From positions 782,055-846,054 of the forward strand of contig NZ_SMCR01000001.1 of NCBI RefSeq assembly GCF_004343195.1: a stretch of DNA of 64,000 bases, read 5' to 3'. A program made the position numbers and the translations under genes. Below are positions 35,885 through 45,126 of the stretch, in pieces (positions within the stretch are counted from its first letter, which is position 1; each line of letters begins with the position of its first letter). The notes below the pieces were generated by a model. That model did not search any database and was not told the origin of the DNA. It saw nothing but the letters and a program-made list of their open reading frames with translations. The stretch is from Biostraticola tofi. GTDB taxonomy: Bacteria; Pseudomonadota; Gammaproteobacteria; Enterobacterales; Enterobacteriaceae.

Positions 35885-36988
35885 TTATGCCAGATTGGCG
35901 CCGTACAGCACACCGGACAGGCCGGCACCATCACGCTTAACCTGTAAGCCTTCCGCTGACATGATCTGGAAATTGTAGTTATTCTGCGGCATCGGACGAG
36001 GCAGAGGCACTACACCCACAGCCATGCCAATCAGCGGCGAAACAACGTCCTGACGACGCTGATAGGCCAGGAATTCATTGCCAGACAACGCATAGGTCGG
36101 CTTGATGACCTTTGCAGGGATGAACGGCATGATCGCCGTCATTACGGAACCGCCAATTACGCCATTGGCCCCATTGTTGATGTTAATCAGGTACGGTCGA
36201 GCTAAGTTAGCCCAGATTTCGTAACTGACCCACAGCACATCATAGGCATCCACCTGATTAGCGCGGGCGCGAGCACCGAACGCGCCCGCCTGACCGAAGA
36301 AGGCCAACAGAGCATCAGTTGCGGCGGTGGTTAGGTCGATATTAACGCCGCCAGCACCGGCACCGAGATTGATCTTGATGGTGTTGCGGTGATTTTTCAG
36401 CCCTTGCGCAGGATAGTTCTGCACCTGAATAGTTGCGTCGCCGTTCAAGTAATAGTTAACACGGCGTTTGTGAAACTTGCGCATTTTTGCAGCTTGAGAG
36501 TCCAGCACCAAATCGATGCCGACAGTGTTCAAACCAGCGGCGACGCGCCAGTTAACGCCATAGCCCGCGGTGAATACCGGGATCGGGTCACCGTCACTTG
36601 CGTATTCGGTGTGGTCGAAAGAATAAGGCGGCTGCCCATCCAGGCTAATAGACACGTCATCGGCGATATCCCCAACCACGTTGTACAGCTTGGCGGTCTT
36701 GCCAACCGGCAGGATGGTTTGCACGCTCATCAGGTCGTTGATGATTTCCATACCGATTTCTTGATCGCGCATCTGGACAATCTGGCGGTCAATCTCTGCC
36801 CAGAAATCACGCCCCAAACCATCGCCCAACAGAGCATTGGATGCCAGCGTTTCCTGGTCCATCGCCCCCTTGTAGGCGTTGGTCATAAGCTTATGGGACT
36901 TGTCCCAGATATTGCGCTGCGCCCAAAGCGATTCCCATTGGCGAAGCAAGCGACCGTTTGTAGCCAGCGTTTCAGCGGTAAAATACAT
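35885..36988 (-). CDS. major capsid protein
   Basis: A 367-aa protein in the exact place of the major capsid gene: after the decoration-like gene and protease/scaffold, before head-tail genes. It has an HK97-like profile with a helical N-arm (RLLRQWESLWAQRNIWDKSHK), a long beta region and a conserved C-terminal GMAVGVVPLPRPMPQNNYNFQ. I assign capsid by size, position and profile rather than a short motif. Confidence 0.8.
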   Translation of the reverse strand: MYFTAETLATNGRLLRQWESLWAQRNIWDKSHKLMTNAYKGAMDQETLASNALLGDGLGRDFWAEIDRQIVQMRDQEIGMEIINDLMSVQTILPVGKTAKLYNVVGDIADDVSISLDGQPPYSFDHTEYASDGDPIPVFTAGYGVNWRVAAGLNTVGIDLVLDSQAAKMRKFHKRRVNYYLNGDATIQVQNYPAQGLKNHRNTIKINLGAGAGGVNIDLTTAATDALLAFFGQAGAFGARARANQVDAYDVLWVSYEIWANLARPYLININNGANGVIGGSVMTAIMPFIPAKVIKPTYALSGNEFLAYQRRQDVVSPLIGMAVGVVPLPRPMPQNNYNFQIMSAEGLQVKRDGAGLSGVLYGANLA

Positions 36989-36999
36989 TCTGTTCTCCT

Positions 37000-37440
37000 T
37001 TAGGCCACGACGACAGATGAAGCGCGGGCACGAATGCGGATAAAATCAACCGCCGTCGTCGTCACTGCATCTTGGCTGTAGCCAATAATCTGATAAGTGC
37101 CTGCCGTTGCTGGCACGGCTACGGCCTGACCCGCTATAACGGTAATTGGCTGGTCTTTGGTGTATGTTCCGGCCGCAACACGAACGGCGAATTCGCGGCC
37201 TTCCTCCAGGTAGTTGCCGATGGCGGAATGACCAGCGGGGATCTGGTCAGTAATGCCCAGACCTTCGTGATAGGCACAGTCGATGACGTACAGGCGGCCG
37301 ACTACGCCAGTTGCTTGGGCAAACAGATTGCTGCCGTTAATGACGGCCAGGGTGCCGGGATAAAGTGCCGCTGCGGTTTTGCGAGTCTCGGCCTTATACA
37401 GCGATTGACCGTCAATATTCACACGGTGATAGCGTGCCAT
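37000..37440 (-). CDS. capsid decoration/stabilisation-like protein
   Basis: A 146-aa protein, all beta with many V/T/G residues (LYPGTLAVI, AIGNYLEEGREFAVRVAAGTYTKDQPI). Its place between the scaffold/protease and capsid is that of lambda D-type decoration proteins. It shares one base with the protease gene. Confidence 0.6.
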   Translation of the reverse strand: MARYHRVNIDGQSLYKAETRKTAAALYPGTLAVINGSNLFAQATGVVGRLYVIDCAYHEGLGITDQIPAGHSAIGNYLEEGREFAVRVAAGTYTKDQPITVIAGQAVAVPATAGTYQIIGYSQDAVTTTAVDFIRIRARASSVVVA

Positions 37441-38711
37441 TATTTAGCACCTCCGAAATAGGTGGCCGGGTCCGGCGCGCCGGTTTGCTCAGGCTGCTTG
37501 CCTGAATTGGTGCCAAGCGGTGTAGGCTCGCCTAGGCTTTTAAACATGACATCCAGCGCTTCACCGGACAGCGAGTTAGCCACAATTTCGCCGTGTTTTG
37601 CCGCCACGGCGTCGCGCTTGGTTTTTTCTTCGGCGCGGGTGTTTGCGGTCAGCGATTCGGCCAGTTTGGTTTGATTGGTCTGAAGGGCTTCCACCTTTTC
37701 AGTAATGGGTTTAAGCGCGTCAGCAAAGTTAGCGGCGATGCCTTTGCCAATTTCGCTGATCAGCTCGTTCTTTTCTTCTGTGGTAAGAGGCATATCGCCC
37801 TCCGGGTTGGTTGCAGATTCAATCTGCGGGTTAAAAAGCTTTTTGATGTGGTTTACAGCAACGGATACCCATGATTCCTGTCGTGCTACGGCGGTGCCGG
37901 TATCATCGAAGGTGATCTTGCCTCCTTCGCTTTTGTAACCGTAAACCTCGGCCTTCCCGCCATTCCTGACGATGACAGCCTGTGAATCGGTGAAATCAGC
38001 AATCCAAGCGTAATCATCACCGCCGGGGGCAAATCGTTCCTTTGCAGCGCGGTCGAGTCTGGTCTCGCGCTCGCGGTAGGATTCACCTACAAGCGCGCCT
38101 GAATTAGCTTGAAGTGGTGTAGCGAGATCAGCATTAACCATTAAGCCCACACCTTGCTCCGGTGTGGCTGCGCCGACTTCGTTCAGTAGGATTGCGTCGT
38201 GGTCCATGGCTAAGATTTTCACCACCCAGTCAGCTCCCTGCGCCTTCTGCTCCGGGCTCGCTTCTATTTGCTCACGGAATACCGCGACGCTGGTATGGAT
38301 TGGCGGAACGTCTTCACCACGCTCGATTGCTGCTACGCGATCGAGAAACTCGCGCCCACCTTCCGATTGCTGCGCGTTGGACACATCCACCCACTTCTCC
38401 AGATAGACACGGTTACCTGATTTTTTAACGTTGCGATTCCAGGCCCCGATATGTCCCACGTTGATACCCTCGGGCGAGAAGGCAGAAACGAACTGCCCGT
38501 TTACTGTCGGGTGGCCAAGTGGGGCGAGAGTGCCCTCCAGACCTTGATAATGGGCGTCAATCTCGGAAGCTGGGTACAGCTCCTTATTCATGATGACATT
38601 CGCCGGGAGGGTGTAGCTTGGGATGATGATATGTTCGCGGCCGTTGTAGGTTTCCCGCCGGATAGACGCACTGTTAACCTGTGTGGTTACGTTGACTTGC
38701 ATAGCTGTCAT
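37440..38711 (-). CDS. head maturation protease/scaffold (DUF2213-like)
   Basis: A 423-aa protein. The N-terminal ~200 residues (GREHIIIPSYTLPANVIMNKELYP, LGHPTVNGQFVSAFSPEGIN, VKILAMDHDAILLNEVGAATPEQGV) match DUF2213-type prohead protease domains. The middle and C-terminus (residues about 300-395) are a charged helical coiled coil ending in TYFGGAK, like a fused scaffold. GAGGAA lies 7 nt before the first ATG. Confidence 0.75.
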   Translation of the reverse strand: MTAMQVNVTTQVNSASIRRETYNGREHIIIPSYTLPANVIMNKELYPASEIDAHYQGLEGTLAPLGHPTVNGQFVSAFSPEGINVGHIGAWNRNVKKSGNRVYLEKWVDVSNAQQSEGGREFLDRVAAIERGEDVPPIHTSVAVFREQIEASPEQKAQGADWVVKILAMDHDAILLNEVGAATPEQGVGLMVNADLATPLQANSGALVGESYRERETRLDRAAKERFAPGGDDYAWIADFTDSQAVIVRNGGKAEVYGYKSEGGKITFDDTGTAVARQESWVSVAVNHIKKLFNPQIESATNPEGDMPLTTEEKNELISEIGKGIAANFADALKPITEKVEALQTNQTKLAESLTANTRAEEKTKRDAVAAKHGEIVANSLSGEALDVMFKSLGEPTPLGTNSGKQPEQTGAPDPATYFGGAK

Positions 38712-38713
38712 GG

Positions 38714-39634
38714 TTATTCCTCAGCCCAGGGATACCCGCGCTTAGCCATTTGCTTGCGCTCCTCTTTGAGCTTTTCGATTGAAGATGGGGAGATGGGACG
38801 GCCTTTGTCATCGACCAGCGTTTCTATCTGGCTGCAATGACAGTTGATGGAATTCCCGTTCACGGAATACCACTCCCTGACCTCTTCCACCGTATAGAGA
38901 TTCGAGTGGCGCGCCGCATGGGTTCGCCGGGTCGTTGGAAGTAATGCGGAGATGTGAACGAGCATCGTTTTAAGCCCCAGCTTCTGGGCCTCTTCCGTCT
39001 CTTCCCACCGCGCCCTGCGAAGCGCGCCGGTAATTTCAGTCTGCGCTATACGGTTCGCCCTGCGTGTTTCTATCCCGATCTGATCTCGGAGATTTCGAGC
39101 AACATCGCGTGGGTTAAGGCCCCTGCCGATACCTTCAGTCAAGACGCGGGCCATGTCGCGCTTAGTGTCAGCGGTGAAGCCTTTCATCTCCTCAAACTCG
39201 CGGGCGTAGGTCATTGCCATGCGCCGCTGATAGGGGGCGCTTAGCAATATGGCTTGTAGTGATTCGCGGCCAGCGGCATAGGCTTCGGATTGCTGGCTCA
39301 TGTTGGCGTAGGCTTGCGCTGTACCGCGTATGGCTGCGGTCTCGACATAGTCTTCTGAGAACCATAAATTATCTTGCCCACCTTCCAGCAGGACCGCATC
39401 GACCAGAACGCTTGCATCATCCAAAACGATTGACAGAAATAGCGGGTCGAGTTGGTATTCGTAACGGCGGTTCACTGCGGGGGAAGATGGGAGCCTATAG
39501 AGTGCGTCGCTGTAGATTTTACTAATGCGCTTCATGCGTCTTGCGAAATCGGCCATTGCCTTTCGTTCTAACGCGTTTAGTCCGGCTGGGTCAGCCTTGT
39601 TTTTCGGTATTATCGCTGGCTTCGGCTTCTTCAT
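38714..39634 (-). CDS. minor head protein, Mu F/SPP1 gp7-like
   Basis: A 306-aa protein that enters the head with the portal. Conserved features are RIAQTEITGALRRARWEE, then RRTHAARHSNLYTVEEVREWYSV and the cysteine pair in NCHCSQ, typical of the Mu gpF C-terminal domain. The start is the ATG at 39632-39634 with AGGA 6 nt upstream; it lies inside the portal gene (44-nt overlap). An upstream ATG at 39649 is possible. Confidence 0.85.
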   Translation of the reverse strand: MKKPKPAIIPKNKADPAGLNALERKAMADFARRMKRISKIYSDALYRLPSSPAVNRRYEYQLDPLFLSIVLDDASVLVDAVLLEGGQDNLWFSEDYVETAAIRGTAQAYANMSQQSEAYAAGRESLQAILLSAPYQRRMAMTYAREFEEMKGFTADTKRDMARVLTEGIGRGLNPRDVARNLRDQIGIETRRANRIAQTEITGALRRARWEETEEAQKLGLKTMLVHISALLPTTRRTHAARHSNLYTVEEVREWYSVNGNSINCHCSQIETLVDDKGRPISPSSIEKLKEERKQMAKRGYPWAEE

Positions 39635-40961
39635 CGTCTTCCTCGTCATCTTCCAATTCCGGCAGCGGGTAATCAGATTCAGCCTCATAACCAGCAGCGA
39701 CGCGGATCTCTTCATTGCTGAAAACAGCCTCACCAGTAGCCATAGATGTACCGTTGATTTGACTCATCTTGACCGCGCTATCCAGCCTGTCGGATGCTGA
39801 TTGCTCATTCAGATCATCCCACATAACCGCCTTCTCAGTAATGGGTCTGATGATTTGCAGATCGGTTAGCTTGTCGGTGAAGTCTTCGATGTCATAGGCA
39901 ATCTCGCCTACCCTGCGCGACTGGCAACGGGCATTCATATACTTCTGATCTTCTGAGCTGGCCCGCTCGCCCGTCTGCATACCTACCAATACCTTTGTGG
40001 GAATATCAACGCCGGCAGCAGCGGTTTGCAGGTTTACATCGTAGGTTGGGCCAGGGTCAGCAACGGCAGTTACCAGGGGCGTGACACTCGCCCCTTGAGT
40101 GGTCAACAGTACGTCATTGCCGCGATTTACCTCGACGGCCGCTTCGTTAAACTTCTCCTGCAACTCACTAACGCTTACACCATATAGAGAGGCCAGATTA
40201 TTGAAGTTGATTTCTTTCTCGAAATTAACGTTAAGCTGCCGTGCCGCGTTCTTGAGGAATGACTCCCCGGAGCCGCCCTCTACTTTCTCCAGGCTGACGA
40301 ATGCGTTGTAGGATGGCTCCAGAAAGCCGATAGCATCCTCTGAGTAGTCACCCAGGATAAACACCCGGTCAGGGTGGATTTGAACACGCCGGCTCGCGCC
40401 GTTGGGTAAATTCTCGGCGTACTCCCACATGGTCGGTTGGCCGTATGTGGTCGAATTTATGTTCGTATCGAGGGTATAGGGTTTGAGCGCGCCAGCCCAC
40501 ACCGCACTGATTTTGGCAAGTCCACGCCCTCTCGTTGCTGGGAGATTCCATGCTTTGTTATCACGGATGTGTAGCAATATGCCAGACCATCGCCCTACCA
40601 GCCGACGCCGATCCGCCTCCGAAAAGGTAAGCCAGAATCGATTGGTGAAAACAGGCTTAAGCGACCTCTCCCAGGTTGTTGGGTTTGAATCTTTATCGTA
40701 CTTGTCACCCTCGATAATTTCTGGGGCGGTTTTCCAACAATGGGATATGATTTTGTTGACGGCGCCGAAGGCAATCCCACCCCGGCGATAAAGTTTGTAG
40801 AGGTCTTCAAAGGTCAATTCATCCTTGAAACCATATTCGCACCATGCGGTATTCCGCTTGGAATCAAGCCCCATGCCTGGGTTAATCATCCCCATCCGGG
40901 CCCGCGCCATCCTTGCGTCATTCAATGCGTGATTGACGGCAAGCTGTAATTTGTCGTTCAT
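39591..40961 (-). CDS. portal protein (DUF1073-type)
   Basis: A 456-aa portal, the dodecameric DNA gate of the head. The start (NDKLQLAVNHALNDAR ... WCEYGFKDELTFEDLYKLYRRGGIAFG) and later GVDIPTKVLVGMQTGERASSEDQ are typical of the phage_portal_3/DUF1073 family. The C-terminus is very acidic (LEDDEEDDEEAEASDN). It is preceded by terminase and followed by the Mu F-like gene, the usual order. Confidence 0.88.
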   Translation of the reverse strand: MNDKLQLAVNHALNDARMARARMGMINPGMGLDSKRNTAWCEYGFKDELTFEDLYKLYRRGGIAFGAVNKIISHCWKTAPEIIEGDKYDKDSNPTTWERSLKPVFTNRFWLTFSEADRRRLVGRWSGILLHIRDNKAWNLPATRGRGLAKISAVWAGALKPYTLDTNINSTTYGQPTMWEYAENLPNGASRRVQIHPDRVFILGDYSEDAIGFLEPSYNAFVSLEKVEGGSGESFLKNAARQLNVNFEKEINFNNLASLYGVSVSELQEKFNEAAVEVNRGNDVLLTTQGASVTPLVTAVADPGPTYDVNLQTAAAGVDIPTKVLVGMQTGERASSEDQKYMNARCQSRRVGEIAYDIEDFTDKLTDLQIIRPITEKAVMWDDLNEQSASDRLDSAVKMSQINGTSMATGEAVFSNEEIRVAAGYEAESDYPLPELEDDEEDDEEAEASDNTEKQG

Positions 40962-40989
40962 GCTATGTCCGTTTTATCAATGAGGGTGG

Positions 40990-42465
40990 TTATCTGCCGA
41001 GGATTCGTTTCGGGATCATCATGCCAAGCGGTTGAGCACCACCTAATTCGGTGAGTGCATAAACCATGGCGTCTAGTCTGTCCGGTGACTTTTTGGCGGT
41101 AGCTGGAATGTATTCCATAAGCTGATTTTCAAGGATATAGAGGTTGCCAAGGTTGGCTACGCGGCCCTGCTCGTACAGCGCTGATATTGGTTCAGCCCTC
41201 GCATATTTCCCTTTGCTGGCGTGGACACGAATTATGCGGCCTTTGAACCCAGCGTTTTTTAACGTGTCCTCAGCCATATCTCCGCCCTGGTTCGTTTCTA
41301 TCACGATGGCGTCGGCGTTATGGTGCTCATAAGCCCACATGGCTTTCTTTGCCCATCCTGCCGGAGAGAATTTGCCGCTGTAATCTGCATCGACTGAATA
41401 CTGTACGTCGTCGCCAGCACCATACGAACTGGCTACCGATATCCCTGTTTCGTCGCTTTCATCGCTGTTCGTGGCCTGCGGGTCGATAGCTACCACCGTG
41501 CGCACTTTTTCGAACCTGATTTGCAGTGCGTGCGCTGCGGCTATCATCTGCTCAGTCCACAATGCGCCCTCAGCATTAAACCGCCGCGGTGCCTGCATGT
41601 ACTGCGCTTCTGCTGTGCGCCGATGAGAGAACAGTGATACCCGATGTGATTCGTTGTGCTTATAGGGCCACAGCCAGCCATCAGGGAGGCCGTGTTGAAT
41701 AGGGATACCGTGCGTATTCTCTTCCGGGTATGGCAGAGAATTGTCGATAATCACCGGCAGGTTGAGGTGATACCACTTTTCCCCGGAGCCACCGCGCAAC
41801 AGGTAGCCGCTCAGGTCGTGATAGTGGATGCGCTGCATGATGACAATCATCGGCGTGGTTTCGACGGCCAGGCGCGATTTTATAGTTTCATTGAAACGGT
41901 TGTTCACGCCATCGCGGACGGTTTCGCTGTATGCGTCATCAGGCTTAACCGGGTCATCGATAATGAGTGCGCCCTGCCAACCTGGCTCCATATGCCCGGC
42001 GCGAAAGCCAGTTACCTGACCTGCAGCTGATGACGCGTAGACGCCGCCGCCATGCTCGTTCCACCACATGGCTTTGCTGTCAGCATCGTCGCGCAGCTCC
42101 ATCGGCCACATGGCCTGATACAGCTTTGACTTAATCATGCCACGCGCGGTGGAGGAATTTAGCAAGGCAAGATTATGTGAGTAGGACAGATGCATGAAGC
42201 GAGCGCGATTATTTAGCGCCAGACCCCGGCCCATCATATTGATGGTCGCAAGTTCAGTCTTGGTATAGCCAGGCGGCACGTTGATAACGAGGCGGGTTAT
42301 TTCACCGCTGATTACACGGTCAAGCGTCTGCTGTATCACCTTATGATGTGGCGCTACAATCATCTTGCCGCCAGTGCGCTGTTTGAAGAAGTAGCGGGAG
42401 AAGTATAGGCCGTCTTCCTCACATTCTATTTTGCGGGCATAAGTCCGCTGCTCAACAGTCGTCAT
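40990..42465 (-). CDS. terL: terminase large subunit
   Basis: The packaging motor ATPase and nuclease, 491 aa. Walker A-like PPGYTKT is at residues 64-70 and Walker B ALIIDD at 167-172. The nuclease part begins [18 protein letters not shown] with catalytic aspartates. It overlaps the small subunit gene by 14 nt. Headful or cohesive-end packaging cannot be told from sequence alone. Confidence 0.93.
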   Translation of the reverse strand: MTTVEQRTYARKIECEEDGLYFSRYFFKQRTGGKMIVAPHHKVIQQTLDRVISGEITRLVINVPPGYTKTELATINMMGRGLALNNRARFMHLSYSHNLALLNSSTARGMIKSKLYQAMWPMELRDDADSKAMWWNEHGGGVYASSAAGQVTGFRAGHMEPGWQGALIIDDPVKPDDAYSETVRDGVNNRFNETIKSRLAVETTPMIVIMQRIHYHDLSGYLLRGGSGEKWYHLNLPVIIDNSLPYPEENTHGIPIQHGLPDGWLWPYKHNESHRVSLFSHRRTAEAQYMQAPRRFNAEGALWTEQMIAAAHALQIRFEKVRTVVAIDPQATNSDESDETGISVASSYGAGDDVQYSVDADYSGKFSPAGWAKKAMWAYEHHNADAIVIETNQGGDMAEDTLKNAGFKGRIIRVHASKGKYARAEPISALYEQGRVANLGNLYILENQLMEYIPATAKKSPDRLDAMVYALTELGGAQPLGMMIPKRILGR

Positions 42466-43024
42466 CCTCCAGCATCTCCTGTCGAGCCTGCTTGTATTCG
42501 TCTTTGCTCAAAGTAGCCGTTTCGATAGGACCGCCGTTCGGGCCTGAATGTGTGTTGCTTACATTCTCTTTGAATGCCTGGACGCTGACATGCTTCCCGA
42601 GCAGCTCAAGGTTCTTAACCTTGTCAGGCCACTTTATCTTTTTGAGGATGCCGACCATCTCACGGTCTTCGCCACGGCCTTCGAACATGTCGGCAAGATC
42701 GAATCCGCTTAGGTAACGACGCCACACAGCTGGCCATTGCGACACAGGTTTAATGCTCATGTCATCGGTCATGATGTCCAGTACGTCCATCTGGTCAATT
42801 TCAACCAGACGCTTAAGCACATATGCCGCATCAATACCGATTTCCTCATTGCGTTCCGCTTTGAGTTCGGTGATTCTGTTTTGGATGTCAGGTTTCGTAA
42901 GGTTCTCGCAGCCTGTGGCGCGGGCGGTCTTTTCGCTGTACCCCGCCCGAATTGCCGCTTGCGTGGCGTTCAAATCGATGAGGTACTCGCGACAGAACAT
43001 TTCTTGTTTGTCGGTGAGTGCCAT
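42452..43024 (-). CDS. terS: terminase small subunit (Terminase_2)
   Basis: The DNA-recognition subunit, 190 aa. The N-terminal helix-turn-helix ([28 protein letters not shown]) is the classic Terminase_2 signature, followed by a helical oligomer domain. A pac or cos site is expected in or near this gene; I cannot mark it. Confidence 0.93.
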   Translation of the reverse strand: MALTDKQEMFCREYLIDLNATQAAIRAGYSEKTARATGCENLTKPDIQNRITELKAERNEEIGIDAAYVLKRLVEIDQMDVLDIMTDDMSIKPVSQWPAVWRRYLSGFDLADMFEGRGEDREMVGILKKIKWPDKVKNLELLGKHVSVQAFKENVSNTHSGPNGGPIETATLSKDEYKQARQEMLEDDDC

Positions 43025-43048
43025 GGTTATGCCTTTAAGGAAATAAAA

Positions 43049-43309
43049 ATGAAAAGATGGCTTTTGATTATTGTTATGCTTGTTATTTCTGGCTGCGCTA
43101 CTTCACAAAAAGTTATTCGCCCTGATGGTGCGGGGGAATATCTGATCCAATGTGGATCCGGGACTGGATGGAACGTATGTTACTCTAAAGCAAATGAAGT
43201 ATGCCCGGCTGGCTATACCGATTTGGAAAAAGATGGTGGCTTCAACTACATCTGTTTTTTTATAAAATCTATTAAGTCATGGATGGATTTTGTCGGTCTA
43301 TCACCATAA
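43049..43309 (+). CDS. phage lipoprotein, convergent with the 98-aa moron
   Basis: An 86-aa lipoprotein on the strand opposite to the late genes. The signal [16 protein letters not shown] (Cys16) is followed by a compact domain [31 protein letters not shown] with conserved cysteines, like small enteric lipoproteins of unknown function. AAGGA lies 8 nt upstream. The last ~20 residues are read from DNA that is antisense to the neighbouring gene and look foreign ([13 protein letters not shown]), so the normal C-terminus may have been replaced. Confidence 0.7.
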   Translation: MKRWLLIIVMLVISGCATSQKVIRPDGAGEYLIQCGSGTGWNVCYSKANEVCPAGYTDLEKDGGFNYICFFIKSIKSWMDFVGLSP

Positions 43310-43542
43310 CCGTACTTCTCGGATTCGCTTAACTCCTTAAAGTATTCTTCTGTAGAGAAATCAGAATTGATCAACTCATACTGTTCATGAGCTGCTTTTG
43401 ATTTAATCAAATACTCCATAACACGAACGTCTTTTGCCTCAATTGATTGACGAGATGTATTTTGGCTAACATCTGAATAAATCTCAAACTTTGCGATATT
43501 TCCATTTTTTTTCTGATGAAGGAAGGATTCGGTTAAAAGCAT
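43246..43542 (-). CDS. 98-aa hypothetical protein with its own promoter (moron)
   Basis: A cytosolic 98-aa protein, helical and charged ([39 protein letters not shown]). AGGAG lies 6 nt before the ATG. A near-consensus promoter lies directly upstream, separating it from the late operon. It is convergent with the lipoprotein gene and overlaps it by 64 nt. I do not recognise the family. Confidence 0.75.
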   Translation of the reverse strand: MLLTESFLHQKKNGNIAKFEIYSDVSQNTSRQSIEAKDVRVMEYLIKSKAAHEQYELINSDFSTEEYFKELSESEKYGYGDRPTKSIHDLIDFIKKQM

Positions 43543-43572
43543 TATTGACTCTCCTAGTTAGGGTTAGCCCAA

Positions 43573-43601
43573 AGATAGTGGGGCGAAAAAATTAAGTCAA
43601 C
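43573..43601 (-). promoter_or_regulatory. promoter of the 98-aa moron gene
   Basis: On the minus strand TTGACT (43596-43601) and TATCTT (43573-43578) are 17 bp apart; transcription would start near 43566, about 24 nt before the ATG. The host-like strength suggests expression in the lysogen. Confidence 0.7.
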
Positions 43602-43620
43602 CCGTTGTTTTAGAAGACTA

Positions 43621-43657
43621 AACGTCAAGCGTATTTTATCATTCCGCTTGACGTTTA
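43621..43657. repeat. 12-bp perfect inverted repeat
   Basis: AAACGTCAAGCG (43621-43632) and CGCTTGACGTTT (43646-43657) are separated by 13 nt. It lies between the end of the lysis block and the 98-aa gene promoter. With no strong T-run, it may be a terminator for lysis transcripts or a regulator site. Nothing else is visible in 43543-43731. Confidence 0.6.
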
Positions 43658-43731
43658 TCACGTAAATTTTAAGTGATTAAATAAATTGAAGTTAACACCA
43701 AACCAATGAGAGAATCAGCAGATGCATAAGC

Positions 43732-43890
43732 CTATAATTTATTTTCAATAACTTTCACCCCGTGCCGCCCGATGAAATTTCCCACCACTTCATAATCCGG
43801 CTCAGTTCTGAAAATATTGCAGAATAGCGTCAGAGTGTTGATATAAGGTATAACCCACCAACTCACCCGAACGGTTAATGTGATTGCCAT
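43732..43890 (-). CDS. 52-aa phage protein at the end of the lysis block
   Basis: ATG at 43888-43890, inside the end of the o-spanin gene, running to TAG at 43732-43734. The start MAITLTVRVSWWVIPYINTL is like small phage proteins (KVRVSWWLxPYLxTL) I have seen beside terminase and lysis genes; function unknown. An amphipathic/hydrophobic N-terminus suggests membrane contact. Confidence 0.75.
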   Translation of the reverse strand: MAITLTVRVSWWVIPYINTLTLFCNIFRTEPDYEVVGNFIGRHGVKVIENKL

Positions 43891-44129
43891 AGCTTTCTTT
43901 TCCCCTCCGCCGGCGCTTCACAGTTCGCCTGCCACGTTTCGTTATTCGCCAAGATAACTCGCTTAGTGCGAGGATCAAGATGGTCTATATCACTGTCGGT
44001 CAGGTAAATGGGCTTAACCCAGGAACAGCCGGTATCAATGACCGCCGGCGTCGTCGGGGTATTTCCACTTCTGACGCAACTGGTCATCAACGGAACTATC
44101 AGGCAGACGGTTAACAGTGTCCTGAACAT
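43875..44129 (-). CDS. o-spanin-like lipoprotein (Rz1/LysC-like)
   Basis: An 84-aa outer-membrane lipoprotein with signal MFRTLLTVCLIVPLMTSC (Cys18), a Pro/Thr segment, and the family pattern DTGCSWVKPIYLTDSDID ... LANNETWQANC. It starts inside the i-spanin gene in another frame (95-nt overlap), the hallmark Rz/Rz1 arrangement. It would fuse inner and outer membranes at the last lysis step. Confidence 0.85.
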   Translation of the reverse strand: MFRTLLTVCLIVPLMTSCVRSGNTPTTPAVIDTGCSWVKPIYLTDSDIDHLDPRTKRVILANNETWQANCEAPAEGKRKLWQSH

Positions 44130-44331
44130 GTGCGGCCTCTTTGATCACAGTTGTTTCGCGTTCGGCAATGTCTTTAATGGTCTGGCTTTCAGCTTCCACC
44201 TTTTCGACTTTCGCTTGTGTCTCAGCGGTCGCCTTGCCTTTTGACTTACCGAAACCAAATGCGCCAGCGACCACGGCAATGAGCGCCAGAACGGCTACGC
44301 CGATGCCTGTCAGGTTTTCAATTAGCCACAT
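44035..44331 (-). CDS. i-spanin-like inner-membrane protein
   Basis: A 98-aa protein from the ATG at 44329-44331, with GGAGG 8 nt upstream. It has one N-terminal membrane helix (IGVAVLALIAVVAGAFGFG) followed by a charged coiled coil (ETQAKVEKVEAESQTIKDIAERE). Together with the embedded lipoprotein gene it forms a two-part spanin. It overlaps the small holin-like gene by 14 nt. Confidence 0.75.
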   Translation of the reverse strand: MWLIENLTGIGVAVLALIAVVAGAFGFGKSKGKATAETQAKVEKVEAESQTIKDIAERETTVIKEAAHVQDTVNRLPDSSVDDQLRQKWKYPDDAGGH

Positions 44332-44584
44332 CGCTATTTCCTCCCGGGGCCGCTGCGTCGATTTTCTTTTCCTCGACGACTTTATCGACCGCGATTTTCT
44401 TGTTGAGCACGTTCGCACCAACCGCAACACCGAAGTAAAGGCCGAACATCCATTCGCTAAGCTCAAGCTTGTATGCGTACCAAGCAATAACACCTGTACA
44501 CGTCAGGAACGCTATTACCTGAGTCCATTTGCTCAGTGAGTGCTTGCCGTCGCCGACGCTTTTGACGATGTCAATAAGTGCCAT
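44318..44584 (-). CDS. holin-like membrane protein
   Basis: An 88-aa protein with two predicted membrane segments (VIAFLTCTGVIAWYAYKLEL and FGLYFGVAVGANVLNKK) and a charged tail, the layout of class II holins or antiholins. It follows the endolysin by 1-nt overlap. A second holin candidate lies at 45594-45920. Confidence 0.65.
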   Translation of the reverse strand: MALIDIVKSVGDGKHSLSKWTQVIAFLTCTGVIAWYAYKLELSEWMFGLYFGVAVGANVLNKKIAVDKVVEEKKIDAAAPGGNSDVAN

Positions 44585-45126
44585 CAGACACCTATCCGGT
44601 TAGCCAGCCAACCATACACAAACGTTTCGTTAGCCATGCGGGCTTCAGCCAGTTCGATATAGCGGGAACCCTGCAGGCAGTTCAGAGAGCGCAGCATGAT
44701 GGTTAAGCTGTCCGCGCCGCGTTTTGACAGGTAAAGCTTGAGCGCAGTGATTGTCCTGGGGCCTATCTGACCATCAGCAATCAGGTCAGGGTAAAGCAGC
44801 CCAGAGTTGTTCATCACATTGAGCGCACGTTGCAGGAATTTTGCAGCTACCGATGGCCCCATGTTCACGCCGGTGTCTGCAAGCTCCGCCGCGATAGCTG
44901 AACTGATCGTCGCCACCTGGTCGAATCGCGGACCATACCAGTAATCAGCTTCAAGAATTGCCAGAGCCTGCGAACGGGTCAGGTTTCGCATGTCACCGGT
45001 GAATCCATGGGCGCGGGCGACAGTCTGAGTAATACCCCAATTAGTTGGCCCGCCCCGGTCTGCAGGGTTATTCACGTAGCCGCCCTCTTTGCCGAGGATT
45101 TCGTTGAAAATATCGTCTTTTGTCAC
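44584..45126 (-). CDS. endolysin, glycoside hydrolase family 108 muramidase
   Basis: A 180-aa cell-wall hydrolase. The catalytic motif EGGYVNNPADRGGPTNWGIT has Glu14 as general acid, followed by a C-terminal peptidoglycan-binding-like part (PDLIADGQIGPRTITALK). No signal or SAR helix is seen at the N-terminus, so export needs a holin. It overlaps the upstream gene by 4 nt. Confidence 0.93.
   Translation of the reverse strand: MTKDDIFNEILGKEGGYVNNPADRGGPTNWGITQTVARAHGFTGDMRNLTRSQALAILEADYWYGPRFDQVATISSAIAAELADTGVNMGPSVAAKFLQRALNVMNNSGLLYPDLIADGQIGPRTITALKLYLSKRGADSLTIMLRSLNCLQGSRYIELAEARMANETFVYGWLANRIGV

Noticed and set aside
42737..43048. Plus-strand extension upstream of the lipoprotein start
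   Set aside because: It is antisense to the terminase small subunit gene; the lipoprotein signal peptide fixes the start at 43049.
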